From JALYNX01 sp044867525 (GTDB lineage Bacteria > Actinomycetota > Acidimicrobiia > Spongiisociales > ZC4RG35), in assembly GCA_044867525.1 (NCBI GenBank), contig JBIOVB010000016.1, positions 62,001 to 126,000 on the forward strand: a DNA stretch of 64,000 nucleotides, given 5' to 3'. The notes beneath the pieces are model-generated. The model searched no databases and was not told the DNA's origin. It saw nothing but the letters and a program-made list of their open reading frames with translations. The first letter of the stretch is position 1. Every line of letters starts with the position of its first letter. Of the stretch, positions 50,688 to 58,912 are shown piece by piece. The translations under genes and the position numbers were made by a program.

Positions 50688-52067
50688 ATGTCGTCACGCC
50701 TCGAGCCCGATCAGGCCGAACGCGCCGTGCTCGCAAGCCAGATCCTGGCCTTTCTCGATGACTGGATGGAGCGGGCCGCGACCATGCCCGGGTCGGGCAC
50801 CGACCTCACCACCGAGGAGATCGAGAGCCTGATGACACCCCCAACCGAAGAGGGGCGCGCACTGGAGTCGATCCTCGCCGACGTGGAGCTGGCCGGGAAG
50901 GCGGGGCACATCCACCTGTCGGGGGGCCATCTCTCGTACATACCCAACAGCGGGATGTACGCGGGCGCACTCGCCGAGTTTCTGGCCGCAGGCCTCAACC
51001 GCTACACGGGGGTGGCCAGTGCCGCGCCCGGAATGACCGCCATCGAGCACGCCACGGTCGATTGGATGACGTCGCTGTTCGACCTGGGGCCATCGGCATC
51101 GGGCCTGCTGCTCTCAGGCGGGTCGATGGCGAACTTCACTGCGATCGTGGCGGCTAGGACTGCCAAGCTGGGTGACGAGTTGGGGAACGGTGTCCTCTAT
51201 GTGAGCGGGCACACCCATCACTCGGTGGCCAAAGCGGCCCGGCTCGCCGGCTTCCGCAATGACCAGATTCGGGTGGTCCCGGTCGACCGGGACCTGAGGA
51301 TGGAGCCCCAGGCACTAGCCGAAATGGTGGTGTCAGACCGAGGCGCTGGTTTGCAGCCGTTCCTGGTTGTGGCATCGGCGGGCACGACCGACACGGGAAC
51401 GGTCGACCCCATCGGCCCCATCGCCGACGAAGTCTCGAAGCACGAGCTCTGGATGCACGTCGACGGCGCATATGGGGGCTTCTTTCAGCTCACTTCTAGG
51501 GGCCTGCGCACCCTTGCCGGAATCGAGCGCGCCGACTCCATCGCGCTCGACCCACACAAGGGGCTGTCGATCCCATTTGGGGTGGGAGCGCTTCTGGTAC
51601 GGGAGGAGGCACACCTGATCGACACCAACCGGGGGCGGGGTGCCTACCTGCTGAGCAGCGACCTCCATTTCGGGCAGCGCGACATCGCCTCGTTGGGACC
51701 GGAGCTGAGTCGGCCGTTTCGAGCCCTCCAGGTCTGGCTTCCGCTCCACCTGCATGGGATTGCCCCATTCCGGGAGGCATTGGACCTGGCGCTCGACCTC
51801 GCACACAAGGCTCACGCCCGCATTTCGGCGATTCCAGGCGTGCGGGCCCTATGGGCTCCTGATCTCTCGATCGTGGCCTTTGGATTCGAAGACGACGGTC
51901 AGGGAAGAACGGCGATGGAGGCGATCAACCGGGACCGCACCGTCCATGTCTCTTCTACCGTCGTCGATGGTCGATTCGTTCTCCGCTTCGCGATCCTCAA
52001 CCGGAGGACGACGATGGAGCACATCGACCACGCCACCGACATCATCGAGAAGTCCCTCGCTGGTTGA
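50688..52067 (+). CDS. PLP-dependent group II (aromatic L-amino-acid-type) decarboxylase
   Basis: A 459-residue PLP enzyme. The PLP lysine is K291 in ALDPHKGLSIPFGVGALL; the ring-stacking histidine is in VSGHTHHSVAKAARLAG and the pyridine aspartate in MHVDGAYGGFF. HLSGGHLSYIPNSGMYAGAL resembles the substrate region of tyrosine/DOPA/tryptophan decarboxylases. Such an enzyme could feed aromatic amines toward phenylacetate-type catabolism, but the substrate is not certain. The ATG is preceded by TACCTT as a likely -10 box about 16 bases upstream, so the leader is very short. Confidence 0.83.
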   Translation: MSSRLEPDQAERAVLASQILAFLDDWMERAATMPGSGTDLTTEEIESLMTPPTEEGRALESILADVELAGKAGHIHLSGGHLSYIPNSGMYAGALAEFLAAGLNRYTGVASAAPGMTAIEHATVDWMTSLFDLGPSASGLLLSGGSMANFTAIVAARTAKLGDELGNGVLYVSGHTHHSVAKAARLAGFRNDQIRVVPVDRDLRMEPQALAEMVVSDRGAGLQPFLVVASAGTTDTGTVDPIGPIADEVSKHELWMHVDGAYGGFFQLTSRGLRTLAGIERADSIALDPHKGLSIPFGVGALLVREEAHLIDTNRGRGAYLLSSDLHFGQRDIASLGPELSRPFRALQVWLPLHLHGIAPFREALDLALDLAHKAHARISAIPGVRALWAPDLSIVAFGFEDDGQGRTAMEAINRDRTVHVSSTVVDGRFVLRFAILNRRTTMEHIDHATDIIEKSLAG

Positions 52068-52090
52068 GTCCGGCGATGCCGATCAGCCGG

Positions 52091-53374
52091 TCAGGCGACG
52101 GCCCTCACCGGAAGGTGCTTGATACCGTTGATGAAGTTCGAGCGAAGCCGCGTCGGCTCGCCAAGGATCTCGATGCTGTCGACACGCTTCAGTAGCTCCT
52201 CGAACACCACCCGCACCTCGAGCCGGGCCAGCGATGCTCCGAGGCAAACGTGGCGCCCCGCACCGAAGGTCAGGTGGTCGTTCGGAGAGCGCCGAATGTC
52301 GAACCGGTATGGGTCGTCGAACACATCCTCGTCGTAATTCGCGGACGGATACCACATCACCACGCGATCGCCGCTGGCGATTTGCTCGCCCCCCAGCTCG
52401 GTGTCTTCTGTGGCAGTTCGCCGAAAATGCATGGTCACCGCCGACGCCCTCAGGATCTCCTCGGTGGCAGGCAACGACAAGCCAAGCGGATCTGCTCGCA
52501 GCTCCTCCATCTGCTCGGGGTGGTCGGTGAGATAGATCAGCCCGTGGCTGATCGTGTGCCTGGTGGTCTCGTTGCCGGCCACCATCATCAAAGTGAAGAA
52601 GTTCTTGAACTCGAGGTCGGTGAGCGGCTCGCCGTCGGGCTCGGCATGGAGCAGCGTCGTGATGATGTCGTCTTGTGGATTCGCTCTGCGCTCGATAGCC
52701 ATCCCCTCCGCATAGCGAAACACCTCTATGGCAGCCGGCGAGCGGAAGGGGAGCAATCGGTATTCCTCGGTGTCGTCACGATCGATCACCACCGGGGTGT
52801 ACTCGGGGTCGGCGTTGGAGATCATCTGGTCTCCCCACGCCACCAGCTTCGAGGCATCCGACTCTGGGACCCCGAGCAGGCGGCACAGCAGCCGGATCGG
52901 CAGCTCCCTGGAGATCTCGGTGACGAAGTCGAAGTCGCCGAGGGGCAGGACCTTGTCCAGGACGTGCCCCGCCAGTGCCCGGAACGCCTCCTCGTAGGTG
53001 GCGACCACCCGCGGGGTGAACCCGGGCTGGACCAGCCTCCGGAGCCGGGCGTGCTCGGGGGGGTCGAACTCCATCATGGTCCTCCGGGCCTCGAGGGCAT
53101 CGGGTGCCATCTGCTCCGCCCTGATCCCCCGGGACGCGGTGAACCGCCCGAAATCACGGCTGACAGTCTCTACGTCGGCATGTCTGGTCACGGCCCAGAA
53201 ACCGGTGCCGTCGGCCTCCTCGACCCATGACACCGGGCGATCGCGCCGCATCCGCTCGAAGGCGGCGTGGGGGACACACCTCACGTAGGTGTCGTGGGAG
53301 AAGATGTCGGCATCGACTTCGCCGAGGTCCTGGTGCAGGGTGTTCGCAGGCATCCGTGGTCTGGGACCAAACAT
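52091..53374 (-). CDS. Cytochrome P450
   Basis: Soluble bacterial P450 of 427 residues. The I-helix oxygen motif is VAGNETTRH, the K-helix ExxR is EEILR, and the haem loop is FGAGRHVCLGASLARLE with the thiolate near C378. EFDPPEHARLRRLVQPGF and the ending RLRSNFINGIKHLPVR resemble the CYP142/CYP125/CYP124 steroid and fatty-chain hydroxylases. It needs ferredoxin partners not in the window. It is divergent from the FAH-family gene (32 bp between starts); ATG 53374, or an internal ATG at 53353, may be used. Confidence 0.9.
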   Translation of the reverse strand: MFGPRPRMPANTLHQDLGEVDADIFSHDTYVRCVPHAAFERMRRDRPVSWVEEADGTGFWAVTRHADVETVSRDFGRFTASRGIRAEQMAPDALEARRTMMEFDPPEHARLRRLVQPGFTPRVVATYEEAFRALAGHVLDKVLPLGDFDFVTEISRELPIRLLCRLLGVPESDASKLVAWGDQMISNADPEYTPVVIDRDDTEEYRLLPFRSPAAIEVFRYAEGMAIERRANPQDDIITTLLHAEPDGEPLTDLEFKNFFTLMMVAGNETTRHTISHGLIYLTDHPEQMEELRADPLGLSLPATEEILRASAVTMHFRRTATEDTELGGEQIASGDRVVMWYPSANYDEDVFDDPYRFDIRRSPNDHLTFGAGRHVCLGASLARLEVRVVFEELLKRVDSIEILGEPTRLRSNFINGIKHLPVRAVA

Positions 53375-53406
53375 AATCGGGCCCCTGCCCTGGGTACCGT
53401 GGGGTC

Positions 53407-54249
53407 ATGGCCGAGGTGCGCCGAATACTGGTGGGAGCCGCTCCGCTCACGGTGCTCCGCGACGGCGAAGACCTGGTCAGCGATGACGGGCGCCGCTTCG
53501 ACCTGTCTGCTGCGGTGCATCTTCCCCCGGTGGAGCCGACCAAGGTCTTGGCCGTGCATCTCAACTACCGCAGCCGGGTCGACGAGTTCATGACCCAGCT
53601 CCCTGACGCTCCCACGTACTTCCAAAAGCCGACCAGCGCCTTGAACGCCCACCGTGGTGATGTCGTGCGACCCCCGAGATGCAAGTTCCTCAATTTCGAG
53701 GGCGAGATCGCGATCGTGATCGGCAGGGAATGCAAGGGGGTCGGGCGGGATGAGGCTCGAGACTTCGTGGCCGGTTACACCATTGCCAACGATTTCGGCC
53801 TCCACGACTTCAGGGACACCGATGCCGGCTCGATGCTCCGGGTCAAGGGCTCAGACACGCTGTGCCCTCTTGGACCCGGGCTCGTCGACGATTGGGATTT
53901 CCACGACAAGTCGATACGGACACTGGTCAACGGGGAGGTTCGCCAAGAGGCCACCACCTCGGAGATGGAGTGGGACATGGCGTACCTCGTTGCCGACCTG
54001 GCCCGAACGATCACGCTGTTCCCCGGTGACGTGATCCTGAGCGGGACGCCGGCAGGCTCACGACCGGTCGTGCCCGGTGACGTGGTGACCGTGGAGGTCG
54101 AGGGCCTCGGGGCGCTCACCAACACCATCGTCGAGGGAACGGTCCCGATGAGGGCAGAGCTTGGAGCCCAGCCGACGGAGTCCGAAGAGGTCGTTTCCAC
54201 GGCGCTGGGAGGCGATTGGGAGCTTCGTGGAGTCAGGCCCCCGAGGTGA
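53407..54249 (+). CDS. Fumarylacetoacetate-hydrolase-fold enzyme, HpaG-like
   Basis: FAH-superfamily protein of 280 residues. The metal-binding core is FLNFEGEIAIVIGREC, with the second glutamate and aspartate in DFGLHDFRDTDAGSMLRVKG, and SGTPAGSRPVVPGDVVTVE near the end. KVLAVHLNYRSRVDEF is the typical start of the domain. HpaG decarboxylates and isomerises the homoprotocatechuate ring-opening product, which fits the HpaD- and HpaE-like genes 8 kb away; other FAH reactions cannot be excluded. Its stop overlaps the next GTG as GTGA. Confidence 0.83.
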   Translation: MAEVRRILVGAAPLTVLRDGEDLVSDDGRRFDLSAAVHLPPVEPTKVLAVHLNYRSRVDEFMTQLPDAPTYFQKPTSALNAHRGDVVRPPRCKFLNFEGEIAIVIGRECKGVGRDEARDFVAGYTIANDFGLHDFRDTDAGSMLRVKGSDTLCPLGPGLVDDWDFHDKSIRTLVNGEVRQEATTSEMEWDMAYLVADLARTITLFPGDVILSGTPAGSRPVVPGDVVTVEVEGLGALTNTIVEGTVPMRAELGAQPTESEEVVSTALGGDWELRGVRPPR

Positions 54250-54782
54250 GCCGCGTGGCTGCCCTGCTGCGCGGGGTGAATCTGGGGGGCAGGGCCCGGG
54301 TGCCGATGGCGGAGCTCAAGTCGGCACTCGAGAAGGCCGGCCTCGACGGCGTCGCCACCTATGTCCAGAGCGGGAACGTGGTTTTCGCCGGCGGCCCCAA
54401 GGACCGGGACGACGCTCGGATCGTGGCTGACGTGATCTCCGAGAGCTTCGGACTAGACATAACCGTGATCACGAGGAGCGGGCGGCAGCTGGCGGCCATC
54501 TCCAGGGCTCACCCCCTTGGCAGGAAGGATGCCACCCCGGTCCAACTCCACGTTGTGTTCCTCGAGGACCGACCCGACACCCATGCGGTGGCTGCCCTCG
54601 AACCCGACCGTTTCCCACCCGACCGCTTCGAAGTCGCCGGGCGGGAGATCTACGTCGAGTTTCCCAACGGGCAAGGGCGGTCCAGGCTGGGCCTCGACTA
54701 CTTCGAGAAGAGGCTCGGGATCCGGGGGACCATGCGCAACTGGAACACCGTCACACGGTTGGCCGAGATGACCCGGGGCTGA
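54246..54782 (+). CDS. DUF1697-family protein
   Basis: A 178-residue protein of the DUF1697 family, which has no established function. The recognised blocks are AALLRGVNLGGRARVPMAEL near the start, VATYVQSGNVVF and the end IRGTMRNWNTVTRLAEM. Start is GTG at 54246, overlapping the FAH-gene stop. No membrane segment. It faces the osmC gene tail to tail with a 4-bp gap. Confidence 0.88.
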   Translation: MSRVAALLRGVNLGGRARVPMAELKSALEKAGLDGVATYVQSGNVVFAGGPKDRDDARIVADVISESFGLDITVITRSGRQLAAISRAHPLGRKDATPVQLHVVFLEDRPDTHAVAALEPDRFPPDRFEVAGREIYVEFPNGQGRSRLGLDYFEKRLGIRGTMRNWNTVTRLAEMTRG

Positions 54783-54786
54783 TCCC

Positions 54787-55218
54787 TCAGGCCAGGGATG
54801 CCTCGATGCTTATGTTCACGTTGCCCTTGAGGGCGTTGGACACCGGGCACCCATCCTTGGCTGCGACGGCCGCCTCCTGGAACTCGTCTGCGCCGATGCC
54901 GGGAACCGTCCCGGTGACGCGCAGGGCCATCGTGGTCAGTCGCCACCCGGCTTCCAACTTCTCGAAGGTGGCTTCGGCGGAGGTCTCCAGGCGATCGGGT
55001 ATGAAGCCGCGTCCCGAGAGCCCGTTGGCAAATGCCATCGAGTAACAAGCGGCATGGGCGGCGGCGATCAGCTCCTCCGGGCTGGTCCTTCCTGCGGACG
55101 CCTCGGTCCGACTCGGCCAGCTCACGGGCAATGGTGGGGCGACACCGGTGGCCAGGGTCGTGGTCCCGGAACCGGTGAGTAGATCACCTTCCCAGGTTGC
55201 GGTGGCTCGGCTCTGCAT
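54787..55218 (-). CDS. osmC: OsmC-family organic hydroperoxide reductase
   Basis: A 143-residue thiol peroxidase. The peroxidatic cysteine is C58 in AAHAACYSMAFAN and the resolving one C124 in KDGCPVSNAL; RTSPEELIAAAHAA is the family signature. It reduces organic hydroperoxides with lipoyl or thiol donors. AGGAG lies 4 bases before the ATG. It follows the arsR gene on the same strand with a 61-bp gap, so it may be under the same stress control, though its gap has room for its own promoter. Confidence 0.92.
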   Translation of the reverse strand: MQSRATATWEGDLLTGSGTTTLATGVAPPLPVSWPSRTEASAGRTSPEELIAAAHAACYSMAFANGLSGRGFIPDRLETSAEATFEKLEAGWRLTTMALRVTGTVPGIGADEFQEAAVAAKDGCPVSNALKGNVNISIEASLA

Positions 55219-55279
55219 GGGGCTCCTGTCCTTTGATTGGGCCAGAGCCTAGGTCGGATAGGAGGTCGGTTCGCCCCGG

Positions 55280-55612
55280 CTAGACACTGGCGAGCACGGG
55301 AGGGGTCAGGGCCTCCCGAAGCTCCTGAAGACGACCGGGCACCACTTGATAGTGGACCCACCTTCCCTCTCTGCGCCCGGTGACCAGGCCCGCCTCGCGG
55401 AGGATCCGAAGGTGATGGGACACCGTTGGCTGGCTCAACCCGAGCGGTGACTCGAGCTCACAGCCGCATGCCGTCCCCTCCGGCGCCGCGGCGAGCAAGG
55501 AGACGATCCTGAGCCGGACCGGGTCGCCCAGGGCAGCCAGGGCTTGTGCGGTCTCCACGGCATCGGCTTCGTCGATCACGCCGTCGAAGATCGGGGTGCA
55601 GCAGAATTCCAT
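55280..55612 (-). CDS. ArsR/SmtB-family thiol-type metal(loid) sensor
   Basis: A 110-residue winged-helix repressor. The recognition helix is GLSQPTVSHHLRILREAGLV. There are two candidate As(III)/metal-binding thiol sites: CC at 4-5 and CGC at 49-51 (TACGCEL). The arrangement resembles the Corynebacterium ArsR, which uses an N-terminal CC pair with a cysteine near position 55. I start it at ATG 55612. It is divergent from the 16-codon cysteine-rich ORF, with an inverted repeat between them, so it should repress that unit until metalloid binds. Arsenite, antimonite, cadmium or lead are possible inducers. Confidence 0.87.
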   Translation of the reverse strand: MEFCCTPIFDGVIDEADAVETAQALAALGDPVRLRIVSLLAAAPEGTACGCELESPLGLSQPTVSHHLRILREAGLVTGRREGRWVHYQVVPGRLQELREALTPPVLASV

Positions 55613-55619
55613 CCCAACA

Positions 55620-55672
55620 TATTGACACAGATCTATCCATCGACCAAGATCAATACATCGAAGATCATCGAT
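55620..55672 (+). promoter_or_regulatory. Promoter and likely ArsR operators of the cysteine-rich micro-ORF
   Basis: A perfect -35 TTGACA lies at 55622-55627 with a weak -10 CAAGAT at 55645-55650 (17-bp spacing). The flanks TATTGA (55620-55625) and TCAATA (55650-55655) are inverted repeats around the promoter, and a second palindrome, ATCGA-N6-TCGAT (55657-55672), follows. These fit ArsR binding over the promoter. The ribosome site AAGGAG is 6 bases before the ATG at 55688. Confidence 0.5.
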
Positions 55673-55687
55673 AGGAAGGAGCTGGAG

Positions 55688-55738
55688 ATGATCTCCGTCG
55701 ACACATCCGGATGTTGCGGTGGCGGGAGCTGCTGCTGA
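55688..55738 (+). CDS. 16-residue cysteine-rich peptide (ArsR-linked micro-ORF)
   Basis: The ORF reads MISVDTSGCCGGGSCC: four cysteines in two pairs at its end, separated by GGGS. It has an excellent ribosome site (AAGGAG, 6-base spacing), a promoter with a consensus -35 box covered by likely ArsR operators, and a hairpin just after its stop, all with the cysteines encoded by TGT/TGC. This makes it a complete small transcription unit and not chance. The peptide could bind arsenite or a soft metal, act as a leader peptide, or be a peptide precursor. I know of no described family. Too short for ordinary gene calling. Confidence 0.6.
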   Translation: MISVDTSGCCGGGSCC

Positions 55739-55750
55739 CAGCTGGACCTT

Positions 55751-55784
55751 GCCGGGGCGCCGCTCAATCGAGCAGCGCCCCGGC
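55751..55784 (+). terminator. Strong hairpin ending the micro-ORF transcript
   Basis: 15-bp stem with one C-A mismatch, 55751-55765 with 55770-55784, loop AATC, starting 12 bases after the stop codon. The trailing sequence TGCCTTTCCC has only a short T-run, so it may be a weak or bidirectional terminator; its right arm lies in the 3' end of the opposing nuclease gene. Confidence 0.5.
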
Positions 55785-56585
55785 TGCCTTTCCCTCGACA
55801 CAGTCTTCGAGGAGGGGGCAATAGCGGCACCACGGGCCGCCTTGGCGAACGGGCTCGGTCCCGCTGGCCCAGGCCCGGCGCAGATCATCGACCATGGCGC
55901 CTACCTCCGTGGCAACCCGCTTCACATCGGCAGTGCTCGGGACTGTGCGGTAGCGCTCCCCGGTGCGAACCGACACCGCTTCGACATAGGCCGGCAGCTC
56001 GTCCTTGTCCAGTGTCCAGAGCAGGGCATAGAAGAGAAGCTGATCCTCGGGCTCGCCCAAGTCCCCGGTCTTCCAATCCACGAGTCGATGGCCCCCCAAG
56101 TCCTCGCGATATACGGCGTCCACCGAGCCAACCAACTCGACGCCGGAGGCAGGCTCCCTCGAGATCGATACCTCCGACCCCTCGAAGCCCTCCGTTGGCA
56201 GTCGGGTGAAGCGCTCGTAGAGCCCGCGGACCTCTTCGATCATCGAAGCCAGGATGGACGGCTTGAGCTCGAGTGGCCCCAGCTTGTGGTTCAGCGCCGA
56301 CCCTCCGATCTCCTCCCGGCAGGCTTGGACGAACTCCTCTGATGCGATGGGGCCTGCGGTGAGATGCCGGCTGAACATGCGGTGGGCGAGACTCCCCAGG
56401 AACGAGGCACGCGAATCGGGGCCAAACACGCCCTGGAGCCTGGCGTTTGCCTGCCCGGGGCACTTCTTGTACATGACGTAGGTGGTCGCCGACACCCGGA
56501 TGGCGTCTCCATCGACCACGTCTGGAAAGGCGACTACCACGGGAAAAGCGTAGGGCGCGCTTGGGACACGACTGTAAATAGGCAT
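55764..56585 (-). CDS. Single-domain PD-(D/E)XK nuclease with Fe-S cysteines (RecB/Cas4-like)
   Basis: A 273-residue RecB-family nuclease. The active site is H68 (FLGSLAHRMF), E138, D156 in LVGSVDAVYR and D170-x-K172 in LVDWKTGD, with Q182 after it. Cysteines at 42 (KKCPGQ), 253, 256 and 262 (WCRYCPLLEDC) match the four ligands of the 4Fe-4S cluster in AddB/Cas4-type enzymes. No helicase or Cas gene is nearby, so it is a free-standing repair or housekeeping nuclease. The start is uncertain: ATG 56585, or GTG 56540. Divergent from vanW. Confidence 0.83.
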   Translation of the reverse strand: MPIYSRVPSAPYAFPVVVAFPDVVDGDAIRVSATTYVMYKKCPGQANARLQGVFGPDSRASFLGSLAHRMFSRHLTAGPIASEEFVQACREEIGGSALNHKLGPLELKPSILASMIEEVRGLYERFTRLPTEGFEGSEVSISREPASGVELVGSVDAVYREDLGGHRLVDWKTGDLGEPEDQLLFYALLWTLDKDELPAYVEAVSVRTGERYRTVPSTADVKRVATEVGAMVDDLRRAWASGTEPVRQGGPWCRYCPLLEDCVEGKAAGALLD

Positions 56586-56642
56586 CGGGTCGGCGTTACC
56601 ATCGCCCGGCCATCCACTAGGTCGTTTGGGGCGGCCTTCTGA

Positions 56643-58568
56643 ATGAACAAACACCTCTCCCCTCCCAACAACATATGGGTCGCTGCTGCCCTCGGCCTCG
56701 GCGCCGTGCTCGCTCTCCTCTTCGGTCTCTACGGCCTCACCAGGGCCACGTCCAGAGGCGAGGTGATGGGTCGCGTCGAAGTCTCCGGCACCCCAATAGG
56801 GGGTCTCGACGAGGAACAGGCATTGACCGCCATGGTCGCGGTCGAAGACGAGTACCTGGCAAGGCCTGCAATCTTCAACCTCGACGGGAAGGTAGTGAGT
56901 CTCATCCCGCCTGAGGCCGGGCTCGACCTCGACGAAGACAGCATCGTCGACGAGGCGATGTCAGTGGGTCGGGAAGGCAGCCCGCTCTCCCAGTTCACGT
57001 GGTGGCTGACCCACATCTTCTCGACGGTGCAAGTCCCGGTCAACGGTTCGATAGACGCCGAGTCCGTGAATGCCCTCTTCGACACATGGGACGTGGAGGT
57101 GATCGCCCGCCCCGCCAACCAGGGCGGCATCCAGCTCGTCGAAGGGGAGCTCCGGGCCGTATATCCCGAAATAGGGAGCGGTGTGGATCGCCCTGCGGGC
57201 TTGGCCATCGTCGAGTCTTCTCTCCTCTCGACAGAGGCACTGCAGCTGACGATCCCGGTGGTCACAATCGAGCCCAGCCTCACGGATGCAGACGTCGACG
57301 CAGCATTTGCTGAGGCGCAGATGCTGCTGTCGGATTCGATCGAGCTCACCCACGACGGGACGGAGGTTGTTTTCAACCCATCCGAGTTGGAGGAAGCGTT
57401 CCGATCCGAGACCATCAAGCAGAGCCCGGCACAGATCGTCAACACCTTCGATCCCGACGTGATCAACGACATGCTCGAGCCGGTGCGAGGGGAGTTCGAG
57501 GACGAGCCGGTCGACGCCGAGTTCGTGATCGATGGAGACTCGATCTCGATTGCCCCCGGGCAAAAAGGGACCGAGATCGACGCGGCCGAGACCGCGCGCC
57601 GCCTTGAGGTGGCCGGCCTGACCGAGGAGCGGACAGGGGAGTTGCCGTTGGTCGAAGGGGCAGACCCGGAGGTCACCACCGAATACCTCGAAGGGCTCGG
57701 CATCGAGCACCTGGTATCCCAATTCACGACCTATCACGATTGCTGCCAACCGCGGGTGGCCAACATCCAGAAGATGGCCGCAACCGTGGACGGAGAGATA
57801 GTGGTCCCCGGCGAGACCTTCAGCCTCAACGAGACAGTTGGACAACGCACCGAGGAAGGCGGGTATCTCCCCGCCCCCGGGATCTTCGAAGGAGTGCTCC
57901 AGGAGTCGGTCGGTGGAGGGGTCAGCCAATTCACGACAACGCTCTACAACGCGGTGTTCTGGGGCGGCTACCAAGACGTGGAGCACAAGCCACACTCCTA
58001 CTACTTCTCGCGCTACCCCGAAGGCATCGAGGCCACCCTCAGCTGGACCAGCCCGGACCTCAAGTTCAAGAACAACAGGGATCACGCGGTGCTGATCGAC
58101 ACCCGTTGGACGGACACTTCGATCACGGTGCGCATATTCGGTAGCAACGACGGCCGGGTGCTCAAGGGCGAGCAGAGCGGTGGGGAAACCCACATCTGGC
58201 TCGACGCAGACGGCGGTAGCAACGCCCTCCACGTGAGCGGCGATGTCTCCGAGCGCTACGCCCTCACCGAGCCCTCGGAGCCCCGATATGTGGGTAATCC
58301 CGAGCTCGGTGTCGATGAGGAGGACCAGATCCAAACCGAGGAAGGGGGCTGGAGCGTCACGGTCACCCGTGAGATATCGAGAGGCGATGAGGTGATCGAG
58401 ACTCAGGAGTGGGTGGTCCGCTACGCACCCCGGTTCGCCGTCATCGAGGTCCACCCGTGCATGGTCCCCGACACCACTGTTGCCTGTCCCACGACCACGA
58501 CGACTACCACGACGACGACCACAGTGCCGACGACGACTACAACCACGACGACAACCACCCCACCCTGA
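56643..58568 (+). CDS. VanW-family cell-wall-associated protein
   Basis: A 641-residue membrane-anchored protein. A single N-terminal helix (about 11-33) is followed by peptidoglycan-binding-type repeats to ~360, then the VanW domain (about 370-500) with VVPGETFSLNETVGQRTEEGG, GGGVSQFTTTLYNAVF and SRYPEGIEATLSW. A G5-like or linker segment follows, and the last ~35 residues are threonine-rich, coded by an (ACG/ACC)n tract at about 58494-58562. VanW is linked to vancomycin-resistance clusters but its action is unknown; here it is a wall protein. Divergent from the nuclease. Confidence 0.88.
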   Translation: MNKHLSPPNNIWVAAALGLGAVLALLFGLYGLTRATSRGEVMGRVEVSGTPIGGLDEEQALTAMVAVEDEYLARPAIFNLDGKVVSLIPPEAGLDLDEDSIVDEAMSVGREGSPLSQFTWWLTHIFSTVQVPVNGSIDAESVNALFDTWDVEVIARPANQGGIQLVEGELRAVYPEIGSGVDRPAGLAIVESSLLSTEALQLTIPVVTIEPSLTDADVDAAFAEAQMLLSDSIELTHDGTEVVFNPSELEEAFRSETIKQSPAQIVNTFDPDVINDMLEPVRGEFEDEPVDAEFVIDGDSISIAPGQKGTEIDAAETARRLEVAGLTEERTGELPLVEGADPEVTTEYLEGLGIEHLVSQFTTYHDCCQPRVANIQKMAATVDGEIVVPGETFSLNETVGQRTEEGGYLPAPGIFEGVLQESVGGGVSQFTTTLYNAVFWGGYQDVEHKPHSYYFSRYPEGIEATLSWTSPDLKFKNNRDHAVLIDTRWTDTSITVRIFGSNDGRVLKGEQSGGETHIWLDADGGSNALHVSGDVSERYALTEPSEPRYVGNPELGVDEEDQIQTEEGGWSVTVTREISRGDEVIETQEWVVRYAPRFAVIEVHPCMVPDTTVACPTTTTTTTTTTTVPTTTTTTTTTTPP

Positions 58569-58576
58569 GCGGCCCC

Positions 58577-58909
58577 CTACTCCTCCGCGGCGTCCTCGTA
58601 GTGGCGCAAGAAGTCGGAGATCGCCTCGAGAGCACCGGCGACGGCATCCTCGTCCCACGGGTCGGGGCGCCTGATGGTGACAGTGTTCTGGAGCACATAG
58701 ACGTGGTCGATCCCGAGGTCTAGGTCGAAGAGGGCGCCAGCGAGAAGAGCCGGCACCGCGCTCCCCGGCGACTCAGGCGTGATGGCCTGCCCATCCTGGC
58801 CGGTGAAGCTGCGGTCGGTGGTGACGAGGAGAACCCCTCCCATCACCACTTGATCCCGGATGATCACGGTCTGGCCCACGATTTCGAGCGTAGTGGCCCG
58901 TCGGGCCAC
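58577..58909 (-). CDS. Stand-alone Nfu N-terminal-domain protein
   Basis: A 110-residue protein. The block GSAVPALLAGALFDLDLGID followed by VYVLQNTVTIRRPDPWDEDA matches the N-terminal (non-cysteine) domain of Nfu/NifU-like scaffold proteins; there is no CxxC cluster domain, so it cannot hold an Fe-S cluster itself. It might be a decayed or adaptor partner. The GTG start at 58909 lies inside the palindrome; later GTGs in the same frame are possible starts. Confidence 0.65.
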   Translation of the reverse strand: MARRATTLEIVGQTVIIRDQVVMGGVLLVTTDRSFTGQDGQAITPESPGSAVPALLAGALFDLDLGIDHVYVLQNTVTIRRPDPWDEDAVAGALEAISDFLRHYEDAAEE

Positions 58910-58912
58910 TAC
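58890..58912. repeat. Perfect palindrome C, collapsed copy of the TAGTGGCC repeat
   Basis: GTAGTGGCCC (58890-58899) and GGGCCACTAC (58903-58912) are perfect 10-bp arms around GTC. The arm plus GTC (TAGTGGCCCGTC) matches the ends of the elements at 26.1 and 28.7 kb, as if both ends of such an element had joined. It lies between the pyk stop and the Nfu-like gene and could also end the pyk transcript, without a T-run. Confidence 0.6.

Noticed and set aside
55688..55760. UGA of the micro-ORF as a selenocysteine codon (CCU) with the following hairpin as SECIS
   Set aside because: The frame after UGA is only the antisense of the nuclease gene, the hairpin loop AATC lacks the usual SECIS loop bases, and it works better as a terminator.
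56961..58658. 565-codon minus-strand frame over vanW
   Set aside because: Shadow of the VanW gene; the VanW-strand protein has a membrane anchor and the conserved domain.
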